From Flavobacteriales bacterium (GTDB lineage: Bacteria > Bacteroidota > Bacteroidia > Flavobacteriales_F > PHOS-HE28): a stretch of DNA of 64,000 bases. Below, in pieces: positions 22,569 to 33,571 of this stretch; the stretch's first letter is position 1, and each line of letters begins with the position of its first letter. The notes beneath the pieces were generated by a model. The model was not told the DNA's origin and searched no databases. It saw only the letters and a list, made by a program, of their open reading frames with translations. The stretch lies in the NCBI GenBank assembly GCA_016721825.1, contig JADKHI010000006.1:186001-250000 (forward strand). The letters run 5' to 3'. A program made the translations under genes and the position numbers.

Positions 22569-24704
22569 TCAGGGGTTGGTGACCACCACCTGTGCGGGGG
22601 TCTTCTGCTTGATGTCCGTACCCAAGCGTTGCAGGTAGGCGATCAGCGCGATGATCTCACGATCACTGCCGATCTCGATGCCGCCTTTCTTCAGGTCTTC
22701 GGTGATGGCCGTGGCCTGCTTCATCAGGTCCTCGTTCGCCTTGTCGGCAAAGCCCTCCGGATAAGGAACGCCCAAGGTCTGCATGGCCTCGATCCGCGGT
22801 TTGGTACCATCGAGGTCTATGACATCCTCGAACAAGTGCGGGAACGGCGGCATCAACGACCCCTTCACGAATTTGCCCGGATCGAGCATGTGGTAGAAGT
22901 GCCAACTGTTCTGGTATTTGCCACCCACACGCAACAGGTCCGGTCCGGTACGCTTGCTGCCCCATTGGAACGGGTGGTCATACACGAACTCACCGGCCTT
23001 CGCATACTCACCGTAGCGTTCCGTTTCACTACGGAAGGGACGCACCATCTGGCTGTGGCAGGTGTAACAACCTTCGCGGACGTAGATGTCGCGGCCGTGG
23101 AGCTCCAATGGCGTGTAGGGCTTCACACTTGCGATGGTCGGGATGTTGCTCTTCACGAGGAAGGTCGGCACCAGCTCCACGATACCACCGATGGCGACGG
23201 CCACCAGGCTGAACACAAGCATTTGAATGGGACGGCGTTCGATCCAGCGATGCCAGTGTCCGCTGGCCTCTGGCACGTGGACCTTCTCCAGCGCAGGGGC
23301 TTCAGCAGCCTCATCGGCGATGAGCTTACCGCTGGCCACCGTGCGCCACACGTTATACACCATCAGCAGCGCACCGGTGAAGTAGAGGACACCACCAAGC
23401 ACACGGAGCCAGTAGGCGTACTCGATCTGCAGCAGCGTGTCGAGGAAGTTCTTGTACACCAGGTAACCGTCCGGGGTGAACTGCTTCCACATCAAGCTCT
23501 GCGTGAAGCCTGCGAAGTAGAGCGGCACAGCGTAGAACACGATGCCCAGAGTGCCGATCCAGAAGTGCGCGTTGGCCAGTCCCTTGCTGTAGAGCTTCGT
23601 TCCGTACAGCCGGGGGATCAGCCAGTACACCATGCCGAACGTGAGGAATCCGTTCCAACCGAGGCCACCTACATGCACGTGGGCGATGGTCCAGTCCGTG
23701 AAGTGACTGATGCTGTTGAGCAACTTCGTGCTCAACAAAGGCCCTTCCAATGTGGTCATACCGTAGCAGGTCACGGCCACCACGAAGAACTTGAGGATGG
23801 GGTCCTCGCGCACACGGTCCCAAGCACCGCGAAGGGTGAGAAGACCATTGAGCATACCGCCCCAGCTCGGCGCGATCAACATGATGCTGAATACGGTACC
23901 GAGGCTCTGTGCCCAATCAGGCAACGAGCTGTACAATAAGTGGTGGGGACCGGCCCAGATGTACATGAAGATGAGCGCCCAGAAGTGGATGATGGAGAGC
24001 TTATAGCTGTACACCGGGCGGTTCGCCGCCTTCGGCATGAAGTAGTACATCAGGCCCAAGTAGGGGGTCGTAAGGAAGAAGGCCACGGCGTTGTGACCGT
24101 ACCACCACTGCACCAACGCATCCTGTACACCCGCATACCAGCTGTAGCTCTTGAACAGGCTCACGGGGATCTCCACGCTGTTCACGATGTGCAACATGGC
24201 AACGGTGACCCACGTGGCGATGTAGAACCAGATGGCCACGTACAAGTGGCGCTCGCGACGCTTCAGGATGGTGCCGAACATGTTGATGCCGAACACCACC
24301 CAGATGAGCGTGATCGCAATGTCGATGGGCCATTCCAGTTCAGCGTACTCCTTGCCTGTGGTCAGGCCCAAGGGCAGGGTGATCGCCGCGCTGACGATGA
24401 TCAACTGCCAGCCCCAGAAGTGGATCCAGCTCAGCACGTCACTGAGCATCCGTGTCTTCAGAAGGCGCTGCAGGCTGTAGTAGACACCAGCGAAGATGCC
24501 GTTGCCCACAAAGGCGAAGATCACAGCGTTGGTGTGCAGCGGACGCAGTCGCCCAAAGGCGAACCAACTGCTCATGTTGAAATGCGGGATCACCAGCTGC
24601 AGGGCGGCGATGATACCCACCAACATGCCCACCACTCCGAAGAGTACGGTGGCGAACAGGAAGGCTTTGACGATCCGGTTATCGTAATGGAAGCGCTCGA
24701 TCAT
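22569..24704 (-). CDS. ccoNO: cbb3-type cytochrome c oxidase, fused CcoN-CcoO
   Basis: 711 aa. The first about 480 residues are the haem-copper catalytic subunit I, with some 12 membrane helices and His ligand regions such as WWYGHNAVAFFLT (near 200), FMYIWAGPHHLLYSSLPDWAQ (near 250) and SHFTDWTIAHVHVGGLGWNGF (near 335). The last part is the CcoO mono-haem cytochrome with C546-Y-T-C-H550 followed by SQMVRPFRSETERYGEY. The N-O fusion is common in Bacteroidetes. It is the high-affinity terminal oxidase for low oxygen. It is preceded 3 bases upstream by ccoS and followed by ccoQ and ccoP, one operon. Confidence 0.96.
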   Translation of the reverse strand: MIERFHYDNRIVKAFLFATVLFGVVGMLVGIIAALQLVIPHFNMSSWFAFGRLRPLHTNAVIFAFVGNGIFAGVYYSLQRLLKTRMLSDVLSWIHFWGWQLIIVSAAITLPLGLTTGKEYAELEWPIDIAITLIWVVFGINMFGTILKRRERHLYVAIWFYIATWVTVAMLHIVNSVEIPVSLFKSYSWYAGVQDALVQWWYGHNAVAFFLTTPYLGLMYYFMPKAANRPVYSYKLSIIHFWALIFMYIWAGPHHLLYSSLPDWAQSLGTVFSIMLIAPSWGGMLNGLLTLRGAWDRVREDPILKFFVVAVTCYGMTTLEGPLLSTKLLNSISHFTDWTIAHVHVGGLGWNGFLTFGMVYWLIPRLYGTKLYSKGLANAHFWIGTLGIVFYAVPLYFAGFTQSLMWKQFTPDGYLVYKNFLDTLLQIEYAYWLRVLGGVLYFTGALLMVYNVWRTVASGKLIADEAAEAPALEKVHVPEASGHWHRWIERRPIQMLVFSLVAVAIGGIVELVPTFLVKSNIPTIASVKPYTPLELHGRDIYVREGCYTCHSQMVRPFRSETERYGEYAKAGEFVYDHPFQWGSKRTGPDLLRVGGKYQNSWHFYHMLDPGKFVKGSLMPPFPHLFEDVIDLDGTKPRIEAMQTLGVPYPEGFADKANEDLMKQATAITEDLKKGGIEIGSDREIIALIAYLQRLGTDIKQKTPAQVVVTNP

Positions 24705-24707
24705 CGG

Positions 24708-24875
24708 TCACTTGGTTTCGGATGGATGGGAAGGCATGTCGTTCTCGGCGAGCATACGTACAGCGGGCGAACGGTCGTCCTCATACTGGTCGTTCTTCAC
24801 AGCCCAGATGAACCCCGCCAGAAATACACCGGCCACTACCGAGCTGGCTGCGATCAGGAGGAAGATGACGTTCAT
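24708..24875 (-). CDS. ccoS: cbb3 oxidase assembly protein CcoS
   Basis: 55 aa from ATG 24875 (seven upstream codons in frame are disregarded). A single N-terminal membrane helix (VIFLLIAASSVVAGVFLAGFIWAV) is followed by KNDQYEDDRSPAVRML, the W-A-x-K-x-x-Q-Y/F-D-D signature of CcoS. Required for cofactor insertion (haem and copper) into cbb3 oxidase. Only 3 bases separate it from ccoNO; 85 bases upstream lie between it and the end of ccoI and contain several TGAC/GTCA motifs. Confidence 0.9.
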   Translation of the reverse strand: MNVIFLLIAASSVVAGVFLAGFIWAVKNDQYEDDRSPAVRMLAENDMPSHPSETK

Positions 24876-24898
24876 GGAGGAGGGTGATGAAAGCACGC

Positions 24899-24906
24899 CA
24901 AAACTG
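24899..24906 (-). promoter_or_regulatory. Possible promoter box (CAGTTTTG) before ccoS
   Basis: One-base variant of TAnnTTTG on the minus strand, 23 bases upstream of the ccoS ATG. It would allow ccoS-ccoNOQP-ccoGH to be transcribed separately from ccoI. Confidence 0.3.
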
Positions 24907-24951
24907 ACGGTTCCATGACGGTCACAGCCTGATGCTCCTCAGTGCCGGATA

Positions 24952-24963
24952 TGACATTCGTCA
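24952..24963. promoter_or_regulatory. TGAC-N4-GTCA dyad between ccoI and ccoS
   Basis: Perfect inverted repeat TGACATTCGTCA (TGA-N6-TCA), the half-site spacing used by CRP/FNR-family regulators. It overlaps the ccoI stop codon and lies about 77 bases upstream of the ccoS start. Two direct TGACGGT copies (24905-24911, 24916-24922) sit closer to ccoS, the second part of TGAC-G-GTCA. Confidence 0.35.
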
Positions 24964-27360
24964 GGTGCGGTCCCGCAGTCCGAGATTTCGGGCCGCAAGC
25001 CAGATGGCCACCGAAACGAAACCGACCACGGTCACCGAGCTCAGCGGCATCAGAATGGCGGCGACCAGGGGGGTAAGGTGTCCGCTCACGGCGAATGAGA
25101 CGCCCGTGACATTATACATGAGCGACAGGCCAAGACTAGCGAACACGATCCGGCGAGCCCTGCGTGTCAGGTGCATCATCTGCGGCAACCGGGGCAGCGC
25201 CTTGGCATCCAGGATGGCATCACTGGCGGGGGTCAGTGCGGCGCTGCTCTCGCTCACGGTCACACCCACGTCGCTCTGCTGAAGGGCACCTGCATCGTTC
25301 AACCCATCGCCGACCATCATCACACGAAGACCTTCGCCTTGCAAGCCGCGTACGAAGCGGGCCTTCTCCGGTGGTGTACAGCCGGTGACCATATGATCCG
25401 CTTGGAAGGCTTCGGAGACCTCGGCGTCCACCGTGGCATCACCCGTGAGCAGATAGGTGCGCGCATGCGTGGAGATCCCTGCCACGCTCTCCGCCATGCC
25501 GGAACGCGCGCGCTTCCGCACTTCGAAACGGCCCCGGTGCACCCCACCAATGCTCACGTTCACCTGAGCCTGCCCTGCTGTTCGTTCCGCCAAGGGGCCT
25601 GCGGTGAAAGCTGTGGAACCGATCCGCACGGTAACACCATCGACAACACCACTGATGCCCTCGCCTGCCACCTCCTCCACGAAAGCTGCATCCTTGATGG
25701 GCGCCTGCAGGCCATTGTAAAGCACGGCGCTCAGCGGGTGTGTGCTGTTGCGTGCCACCGAGCGGACGAACATGCGTTCGCGGTCCGTGAGCGGTGTCCC
25801 ATCGAAATACATGTCGTAGGCCTCCCGCGCGGTCAGCGTTCCGGTCTTGTCGAAGACCACGGCATCGATGAACGCCATGCGCTCCACCACTTCCGCATCC
25901 CGCAGGAACAATCCCCTGGCACCGAGCAGACGGATCGTGTGACCATAGGCGAACGGCATGGCCAGCGCTAGAGCGCAAGGACAGGCCACGATCAGCACGG
26001 CGGTGACCACAGGCCAGACCTGTGAAGCATCGTGGCCCCACCAGAAGAGACCGGCACCGGTCGCGATCAGTAGAACAGCGAACGTGAAGCGCCGAGCGAC
26101 CGCATCGATCGTCCGCGGCATCAACGGGCGCTCATGATCACCCGTATGTTCTTCCCACAAGCGCTTCAAGTGGCTGTCCTGGAAGGCACGCAGCACCTCC
26201 AGCTCGATGGCGGCACCACGCTGGCGACCGCCGGCCTTGATCGTGTCGCCTACGGAACGTTTCACCGGCAGCGGTTCACCGGTGATGAAACTGTTGTCGA
26301 TGTTACCGATACCTGAACGCAGCACCGCATCCACCGGCACCAGTTCCTGATCACGCACCACGATCCGATCGCCGGGTCTCAGATCACCGACGCTCGCCGG
26401 CTCCTCCACGTCACCTTTTCGACGCAGCACGGCAAGCGGCAGGAAGTCGTTCAGTGTGCGATCGAAGCTGAGGGCATTGTAGGTATAGGCCTGGTACCAG
26501 CGGCCGATCAATAGGAAGAAGACCAAGCCGCCGAGCGAATCGAAATAGCCGGGACCGGCGCCGGTGTACGCATCGATCGTGCTGCGAAGGAAGAGCGCCA
26601 CGATGCCCAGCGCGATCGGTTGGTCGATGTTGATCCGGCGCCCCCGCACACCGGCCCAGGCCGAGCGGAAGAAGTCGGTGCTCGAAACGAAGACCACGGG
26701 CAACGAGAACAGGAAGTTCAGGAACTTGAAGCCGTTCAACAAGGTGGCATCGGACGTGTCGGCACCCAGGTATTCCGGAAAGCTGAACAGCATGAGGCTG
26801 CTGAAACAGAAGCCCGCCACACCGAGCTTGATGTAGAGCGTTCGGGGGATGCCTGCACGTTTGCGTTCACGCCCCCCCGCGCCAGTGAGCAAGGGGCCAT
26901 AGCCGATCTTCCGAAGCATCTCCACCAAGGCCCGCAGGCTCAGTGCGCCTTCGCGGAAAGTGATGCTCAATTCCTTCTCGGTGAAGCGGACCCGGGAGCG
27001 GATGATGGCCGGATCCAGACGGCCCAGGTTCTCCAGCAACCAGATGCAGCTGCTGCAATGCATCTGCGGAATGTGCAGGCGCACCCGCGTGATGCCGTCC
27101 TCGCTGTACTCGACCAACCGGTCGCGCACATCAGCCAATTCGAAGAGCTCGGGACGCGCTTCCTCGGCGTTCACCTTCTTCTTGGTACCTGGCCGATCCT
27201 GGAGTGAATAGTACTCGCACATGCCGCTCTCCTGCAGCAGGTCGTAGACGAACTGGCATCCCCCGCAACAGAAGTCCTTTTCCTGGTGGACCAGATGCTC
27301 CTCCTTGCAGGTCTCTCCGCAGTGGTAGCACTTCACCTCCGTTGTGGTACGTGTGGCCAT
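24961..27360 (-). CDS. ccoI: Copper-type P1B ATPase of the cbb3 cluster (CcoI/FixI)
   Basis: 799 aa. N-terminal Cys-rich metal-binding zone (CYHCGETC at 11-18, FCCGGCQFVYD at 30-40), then an HMA domain with the MHCSSC site (C102, C105), eight membrane helices, the intramembrane CPC motif (460-462), the phosphorylation site DKTGTLT (D504), and GDGLNDAGALQQSDVGV near 680. The Cys-rich N-terminal zone ahead of the HMA domain is typical of the heavy-metal P-type ATPases found with cbb3 genes. It exports Cu+ for oxidase metallation. It is the first gene of the cluster, with a CRP/FNR-like dyad 35 bases upstream of its start. Confidence 0.93.
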   Translation of the reverse strand: MATRTTTEVKCYHCGETCKEEHLVHQEKDFCCGGCQFVYDLLQESGMCEYYSLQDRPGTKKKVNAEEARPELFELADVRDRLVEYSEDGITRVRLHIPQMHCSSCIWLLENLGRLDPAIIRSRVRFTEKELSITFREGALSLRALVEMLRKIGYGPLLTGAGGRERKRAGIPRTLYIKLGVAGFCFSSLMLFSFPEYLGADTSDATLLNGFKFLNFLFSLPVVFVSSTDFFRSAWAGVRGRRINIDQPIALGIVALFLRSTIDAYTGAGPGYFDSLGGLVFFLLIGRWYQAYTYNALSFDRTLNDFLPLAVLRRKGDVEEPASVGDLRPGDRIVVRDQELVPVDAVLRSGIGNIDNSFITGEPLPVKRSVGDTIKAGGRQRGAAIELEVLRAFQDSHLKRLWEEHTGDHERPLMPRTIDAVARRFTFAVLLIATGAGLFWWGHDASQVWPVVTAVLIVACPCALALAMPFAYGHTIRLLGARGLFLRDAEVVERMAFIDAVVFDKTGTLTAREAYDMYFDGTPLTDRERMFVRSVARNSTHPLSAVLYNGLQAPIKDAAFVEEVAGEGISGVVDGVTVRIGSTAFTAGPLAERTAGQAQVNVSIGGVHRGRFEVRKRARSGMAESVAGISTHARTYLLTGDATVDAEVSEAFQADHMVTGCTPPEKARFVRGLQGEGLRVMMVGDGLNDAGALQQSDVGVTVSESSAALTPASDAILDAKALPRLPQMMHLTRRARRIVFASLGLSLMYNVTGVSFAVSGHLTPLVAAILMPLSSVTVVGFVSVAIWLAARNLGLRDRT

Positions 27361-27394
27361 GGCCGCGAAGGTCGCGGGACGCGAGGGCTTGGGA

Positions 27395-27410
27395 CCTGAC
27401 GAACATCAGG
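27395..27410. promoter_or_regulatory. CRP/FNR-like dyad upstream of ccoI
   Basis: CCTGA-N6-TCAGG, perfect 5-bp arms with a 6-base spacer, centred about 42 bases upstream of the ccoI ATG. It has the same TGA-N6-TCA skeleton as the dyad before ccoS. It is also upstream of the divergent methyltransferase gene. Confidence 0.45.
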
Positions 27411-27459
27411 GTGTTCGCCCCACGAAGCGCGAGGGCCTTGATGCTTCACTGGGCGGGAC

Positions 27460-27467
27460 TACATTCG
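27460..27467 (+). promoter_or_regulatory. Candidate promoter box (TACATTCG) of the methyltransferase
   Basis: One-base variant of TAnnTTTG ending 8 bases before the ATG at 27476; it supports that start and implies a very short 5' leader. Confidence 0.4.
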
Positions 27468-27475
27468 CGACGCAC

Positions 27476-28264
27476 ATGGGCGAACAACTCCGGCAGATCG
27501 GCAGCTACCTGAACCACTTGGTGAAGGCCCGTTCGCGGCACGCTGTTCACTCGCCCTTCATTTACCAACTGGCGGACCAGGCCTTGCGCGATCAAGGAGA
27601 CCGACCCGAGTTCGCCGCCATCGAACAGCTTCGCGAAGAACTGCTGGAGAGCGAGCAGACCATCCGGGTGAACGACCTGGGCGCCGGTAGTCGCATCCTT
27701 GACCTTCCCATTCGCCGGATCGCGGACATGGCGGAAACGGCGCTGAAGCCTGCGCATTACGCGCAAATGCTGTTCCGGCTGGCGCGCTACTTCGATCCCG
27801 GCACCGTGCTGGAACTCGGCACCTCCTTCGGCATCAGCTCGCTCTACCTGGCACGCGGTGCGGAGAACGGCCATGTGATCACGGTGGAAGGCTGTCCGCA
27901 GACGCACCACATCGCCCGCCACCACTTCGAAGAGCTCCGGCAACGGAACATCACCCCCCTACTGGGCAGTTTCAGGGCACGACTTCCTGAGGTGCTGCGC
28001 AATGTCGACGCCCTGGACATGGTCTTCATCGACGGTCACCACCTGAAGGACCCGACCTTGGAGTACTTCGAGCAATGCCTCACCAAGGCCCACAACGACA
28101 GCGTCTTCATCTTCGACGACATCCACTGGAGCAAGGGCATGGAGGAAGCGTGGGAGGTGATCCAGCAGCATCCGCGCGTCACCGTTACGGTCGACCTCTA
28201 TGCGATGGGACTGGTGTTCTTCCGCAGCGAACAAGCGCGTCAGCATTTCCGTTTGCGGTACTGA
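27476..28264 (+). CDS. Class I SAM-dependent methyltransferase
   Basis: 262 aa from ATG 27476; the frame is open 44 codons upstream but those residues have no likeness to the family. The SAM-binding motif I VLELGTSFGISSLYLARG lies near 110-127, followed by HVITVEGCPQTHHIARHHF, and DMVFIDGHHLKDPTLEYFEQCL near 181 supplies the motif IV-type Asp. The N-terminus (YLNHLVKARSRHAVHSPFIYQL) is a conserved opening of a Bacteroidetes O-methyltransferase-like group. Substrate unknown. The adenosyltransferase gene follows after 9 bases. Confidence 0.82.
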   Translation: MGEQLRQIGSYLNHLVKARSRHAVHSPFIYQLADQALRDQGDRPEFAAIEQLREELLESEQTIRVNDLGAGSRILDLPIRRIADMAETALKPAHYAQMLFRLARYFDPGTVLELGTSFGISSLYLARGAENGHVITVEGCPQTHHIARHHFEELRQRNITPLLGSFRARLPEVLRNVDALDMVFIDGHHLKDPTLEYFEQCLTKAHNDSVFIFDDIHWSKGMEEAWEVIQQHPRVTVTVDLYAMGLVFFRSEQARQHFRLRY

Positions 28265-28273
28265 ACCCGTACC

Positions 28274-28825
28274 ATGAAGATCTACACCCGCACCGGCGAC
28301 AAGGGCCAGACCTCATTGCTTGGCGGCATGCGCGTCCCCAAGGACCACCTTCGCATAGAGGCCTACGGCACGGTTGACGAGTTGAACAGCCATCTGGGCC
28401 TGCTACGCGACTGGAGCACCGCCCGCCACAAGGAACTGCTGCTCACTGTCCAGACCACGCTCTTCAGCATCGGGTCCCGGCTCGCCGCCGGCTCGGAAGC
28501 CGATGCCGATACCTTCAAGGTGCCACCGGTCACGGATGAACAGGTGACCGCTTTGGAAGCCGCCATGGACGTTCTGGACCAAGAGCTGCCGATCATGCGG
28601 AACTTCATACTGCCGGGCGGGAACCAGTCCATTTCCCAAGCGCACATCTGTCGCACCGTATGTCGCCGGGCGGAGCGTCGCTGCGTGCAACTGGCGGCCC
28701 ACGAACCTGTGCCTGACGTGCTGATCCGCTACCTGAACCGCCTTTCCGACCTGCTTTTCGTGGTGGCCCGGTCCTTGGGGCATGAACTGGGGGTGGAGGA
28801 GCTGCCTTGGAAACCCCGCGGGTGA
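28274..28825 (+). CDS. Cob(I)alamin adenosyltransferase, PduO/MMAB type
   Basis: 183 aa. It starts MKIYTRTGDKGQTSLLGG, the ATP-binding signature of PduO-type adenosyltransferases. EAYGTVDELNSHLGLLRD near 35-52, NFILPGGNQSISQAHICRTVCRRAERR near 111-137 and LIRYLNRLSDLLFVVAR near 154-170 complete the family pattern. It transfers 5'-deoxyadenosyl from ATP to cob(I)alamin to make adenosylcobalamin for B12-dependent mutases or a B12-binding regulator. No B12 enzyme or B12-sensing regulator is seen in this window. Confidence 0.94.
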   Translation: MKIYTRTGDKGQTSLLGGMRVPKDHLRIEAYGTVDELNSHLGLLRDWSTARHKELLLTVQTTLFSIGSRLAAGSEADADTFKVPPVTDEQVTALEAAMDVLDQELPIMRNFILPGGNQSISQAHICRTVCRRAERRCVQLAAHEPVPDVLIRYLNRLSDLLFVVARSLGHELGVEELPWKPRG

Positions 28826-28909
28826 CCCTGTCCAAGCCCTTGCGTCCCTAAGGAGCACCGCTCATCAACACCGGTTGAAAAGAAGGTGCTGGACGGATCC
28901 CTATCCGTC

Positions 28910-28917
28910 TATATTTG
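28910..28917 (+). promoter_or_regulatory. Candidate -7 promoter box (TATATTTG) of the DUF2795 gene
   Basis: Exact TAnnTTTG match, 33 bases before the ATG at 28951. Confidence 0.5.
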
Positions 28918-28950
28918 CCGCCGATTTCAAGGACCCTACACCGGCCTCTC

Positions 28951-29172
28951 ATGTATTGGACACTCGAACTGGCCTCCTACTTGGAGGATGCACCCTGGCC
29001 CGCCACGAAGGACGAGCTCATTGATTTCGCCATGCGGACCGGCGCCCCACTGGAGGTGGTGGAGAACCTGCAAGCCATCGAGGACGACGAAGAGGTCTTC
29101 GAATCCATCGAGGACATCTGGCCGGATTACCCCTCGAAAGAGGACTTTTTCTTCAACGAGGACGAGTACTGA
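28951..29172 (+). CDS. DUF2795 family small acidic protein
   Basis: 73 aa from ATG 28951. The sequence MYWTLELASYLEDAPWPATK, then DELIDFAMRTGAPLEVVENL and an acidic tail (IWPDYPSKEDFFFNEDEY), is a very well conserved small Bacteroidetes protein of the DUF2795 group. No catalytic motif; cytoplasmic, strongly acidic. Function is unknown. It is flanked by its own promoter box and a strong terminator, so it forms a single-gene unit; it lies just before secA. Confidence 0.88.
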   Translation: MYWTLELASYLEDAPWPATKDELIDFAMRTGAPLEVVENLQAIEDDEEVFESIEDIWPDYPSKEDFFFNEDEY

Positions 29173-29192
29173 AGCCTCGACAGCACTTTTGG

Positions 29193-29219
29193 AAGCCCCC
29201 CGCCATCGGGGGGCTTTCC
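29193..29219 (+). terminator. Terminator after the DUF2795 gene
   Basis: Perfect 10-bp stem AAGCCCCCCG / CGGGGGGCTT with a CCAT loop, ending in TTT, 20 bases after the stop codon. Confidence 0.85.
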
Positions 29220-29306
29220 CGTTCATACGCCTGCCGAAAAGGCAGCTATCTGGTCCCGGCAAGGTCTGTGCTTCCGCAAGGCCCCGCCTCCCTAACGGAA
29301 GGCGTC

Positions 29307-29314
29307 TAACTTTG
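29307..29314 (+). promoter_or_regulatory. Candidate -7 promoter box (TAACTTTG) of secA
   Basis: Exact TAnnTTTG match, 59 bases before the secA ATG, just after the DUF2795 terminator. Confidence 0.5.
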
Positions 29315-29373
29315 GCGGCCTTTTCAACGGCTGGTGCTCCACACCATCCCCATTCCATCCCCCCTCCCCTGCC

Positions 29374-32769
<3,396 letters not shown>

Positions 32770-32788
32770 TCGCATACCCGCAACGGCC

Positions 32789-32820
32789 GAACGCCCCGAT
32801 AAGTCGGGGCGTTCCTGCTT
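32789..32820 (+). terminator. Terminator after secA, possibly bidirectional
   Basis: Perfect 11-bp stem GAACGCCCCGA / TCGGGGCGTTC with loop TAAG, followed by CTGCTT. It lies 20 bases after the secA stop and 22 bases from the end of the convergent gene. Confidence 0.8.
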
Positions 32821-32841
32821 CTATGTGTATGGAGTTTGGTT

Positions 32842-33507
32842 CTAGTACTTGATCGGCACCACCATCGCCACGCGGACGGGTACGCCGTCCTTCTCTCCCA
32901 CTTGCCAATCTGGTGAGGCGGCGAGGGCCGCTTCGATGGCCTGCTTGGCCTGTTCGTTCTCCGCGCTCACCTTCACATCGGTGATCTTACCATTCTTCTC
33001 AACAATGAACGATGCGGTGGCCTCCCCTTCCGCAAGTTGCACATCGTCCACCTTCGTCTTGATGTAGCGCACCAGTTCCTTGCGCCCACCGGGATACTCA
33101 GGCATGGTGGACGCGTAGGTGTACACGATGTTCTCCACGGGCTTCGGATCGTAGACCTTTTCGGCGAGGGCCATGCCCCACTCATCGGAACGTTGCCAGA
33201 CACCGGCCTTCACGCCCATCTGGTACTCACCGCTGCTCTCCTTCTTGCCGTTGGGGTGGTAGTAGGTGAACGCTCCGTGGGGCACTTTCAATTCCGCATC
33301 GGCGAAATGGCCTTCTGCCTTCAGCTTGCCCTCGAGTGTATAGATGCGCGCCTTGTAGGTCGCGCCATCCATGCCATCAGGCTCCTTGTAGAAAGCGGCC
33401 TTGCCCTTGGTGGTGGGTTCCAGGGTAGCGCTCAGGTAGGTCCGTTGTGCAGAGGCCGGGCCCGTAAGACCCATGGAGAGGATGAGGATGAAGATGGAGG
33501 GGTGCAT
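32842..33507 (-). CDS. Secreted protein with YwqK-type repeats and a TonB C-terminal domain
   Basis: 221 aa from ATG 33507 (eight upstream codons in frame ignored). A signal peptide (IFILILSMGLTGPASA) is followed by short MORN/YwqK-like repeats: ARIYTLEGKLKAEGHF, GAFTYYHPNGKKESSGEY and GVWQRSDEWG at about 55-110. The C-terminal about 80 residues form a TonB_C-like domain (YPGGRKELVRYIKTKV near 135, then EATASFIVEKNGKITDVKVS). Such proteins are common in Bacteroidetes; they carry the TonB domain without the TonB membrane anchor, so they are probably periplasmic and not classical energy transducers. Function unknown. Confidence 0.8.
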   Translation of the reverse strand: MHPSIFILILSMGLTGPASAQRTYLSATLEPTTKGKAAFYKEPDGMDGATYKARIYTLEGKLKAEGHFADAELKVPHGAFTYYHPNGKKESSGEYQMGVKAGVWQRSDEWGMALAEKVYDPKPVENIVYTYASTMPEYPGGRKELVRYIKTKVDDVQLAEGEATASFIVEKNGKITDVKVSAENEQAKQAIEAALAASPDWQVGEKDGVPVRVAMVVPIKY

Positions 33508-33571
33508 GGCTTTCCGGGAACATTGTTCCAACCCGTGCTACGCGACATCACCGCTTAAGGTTACGCTGCGC

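Noticed and set aside
20256..23939. Plus-strand frames of about 450 and 436 codons across ccoG and ccoNO
   Set aside because: Both lie antisense to unmistakable cbb3 cluster genes and show no motifs.
28274..28825. Link between the cobalamin adenosyltransferase and a B12 light sensor of the carotenoid operon
   Set aside because: The gene is 10 kb away in another unit and no B12-binding regulator is present; the connection would be speculation.
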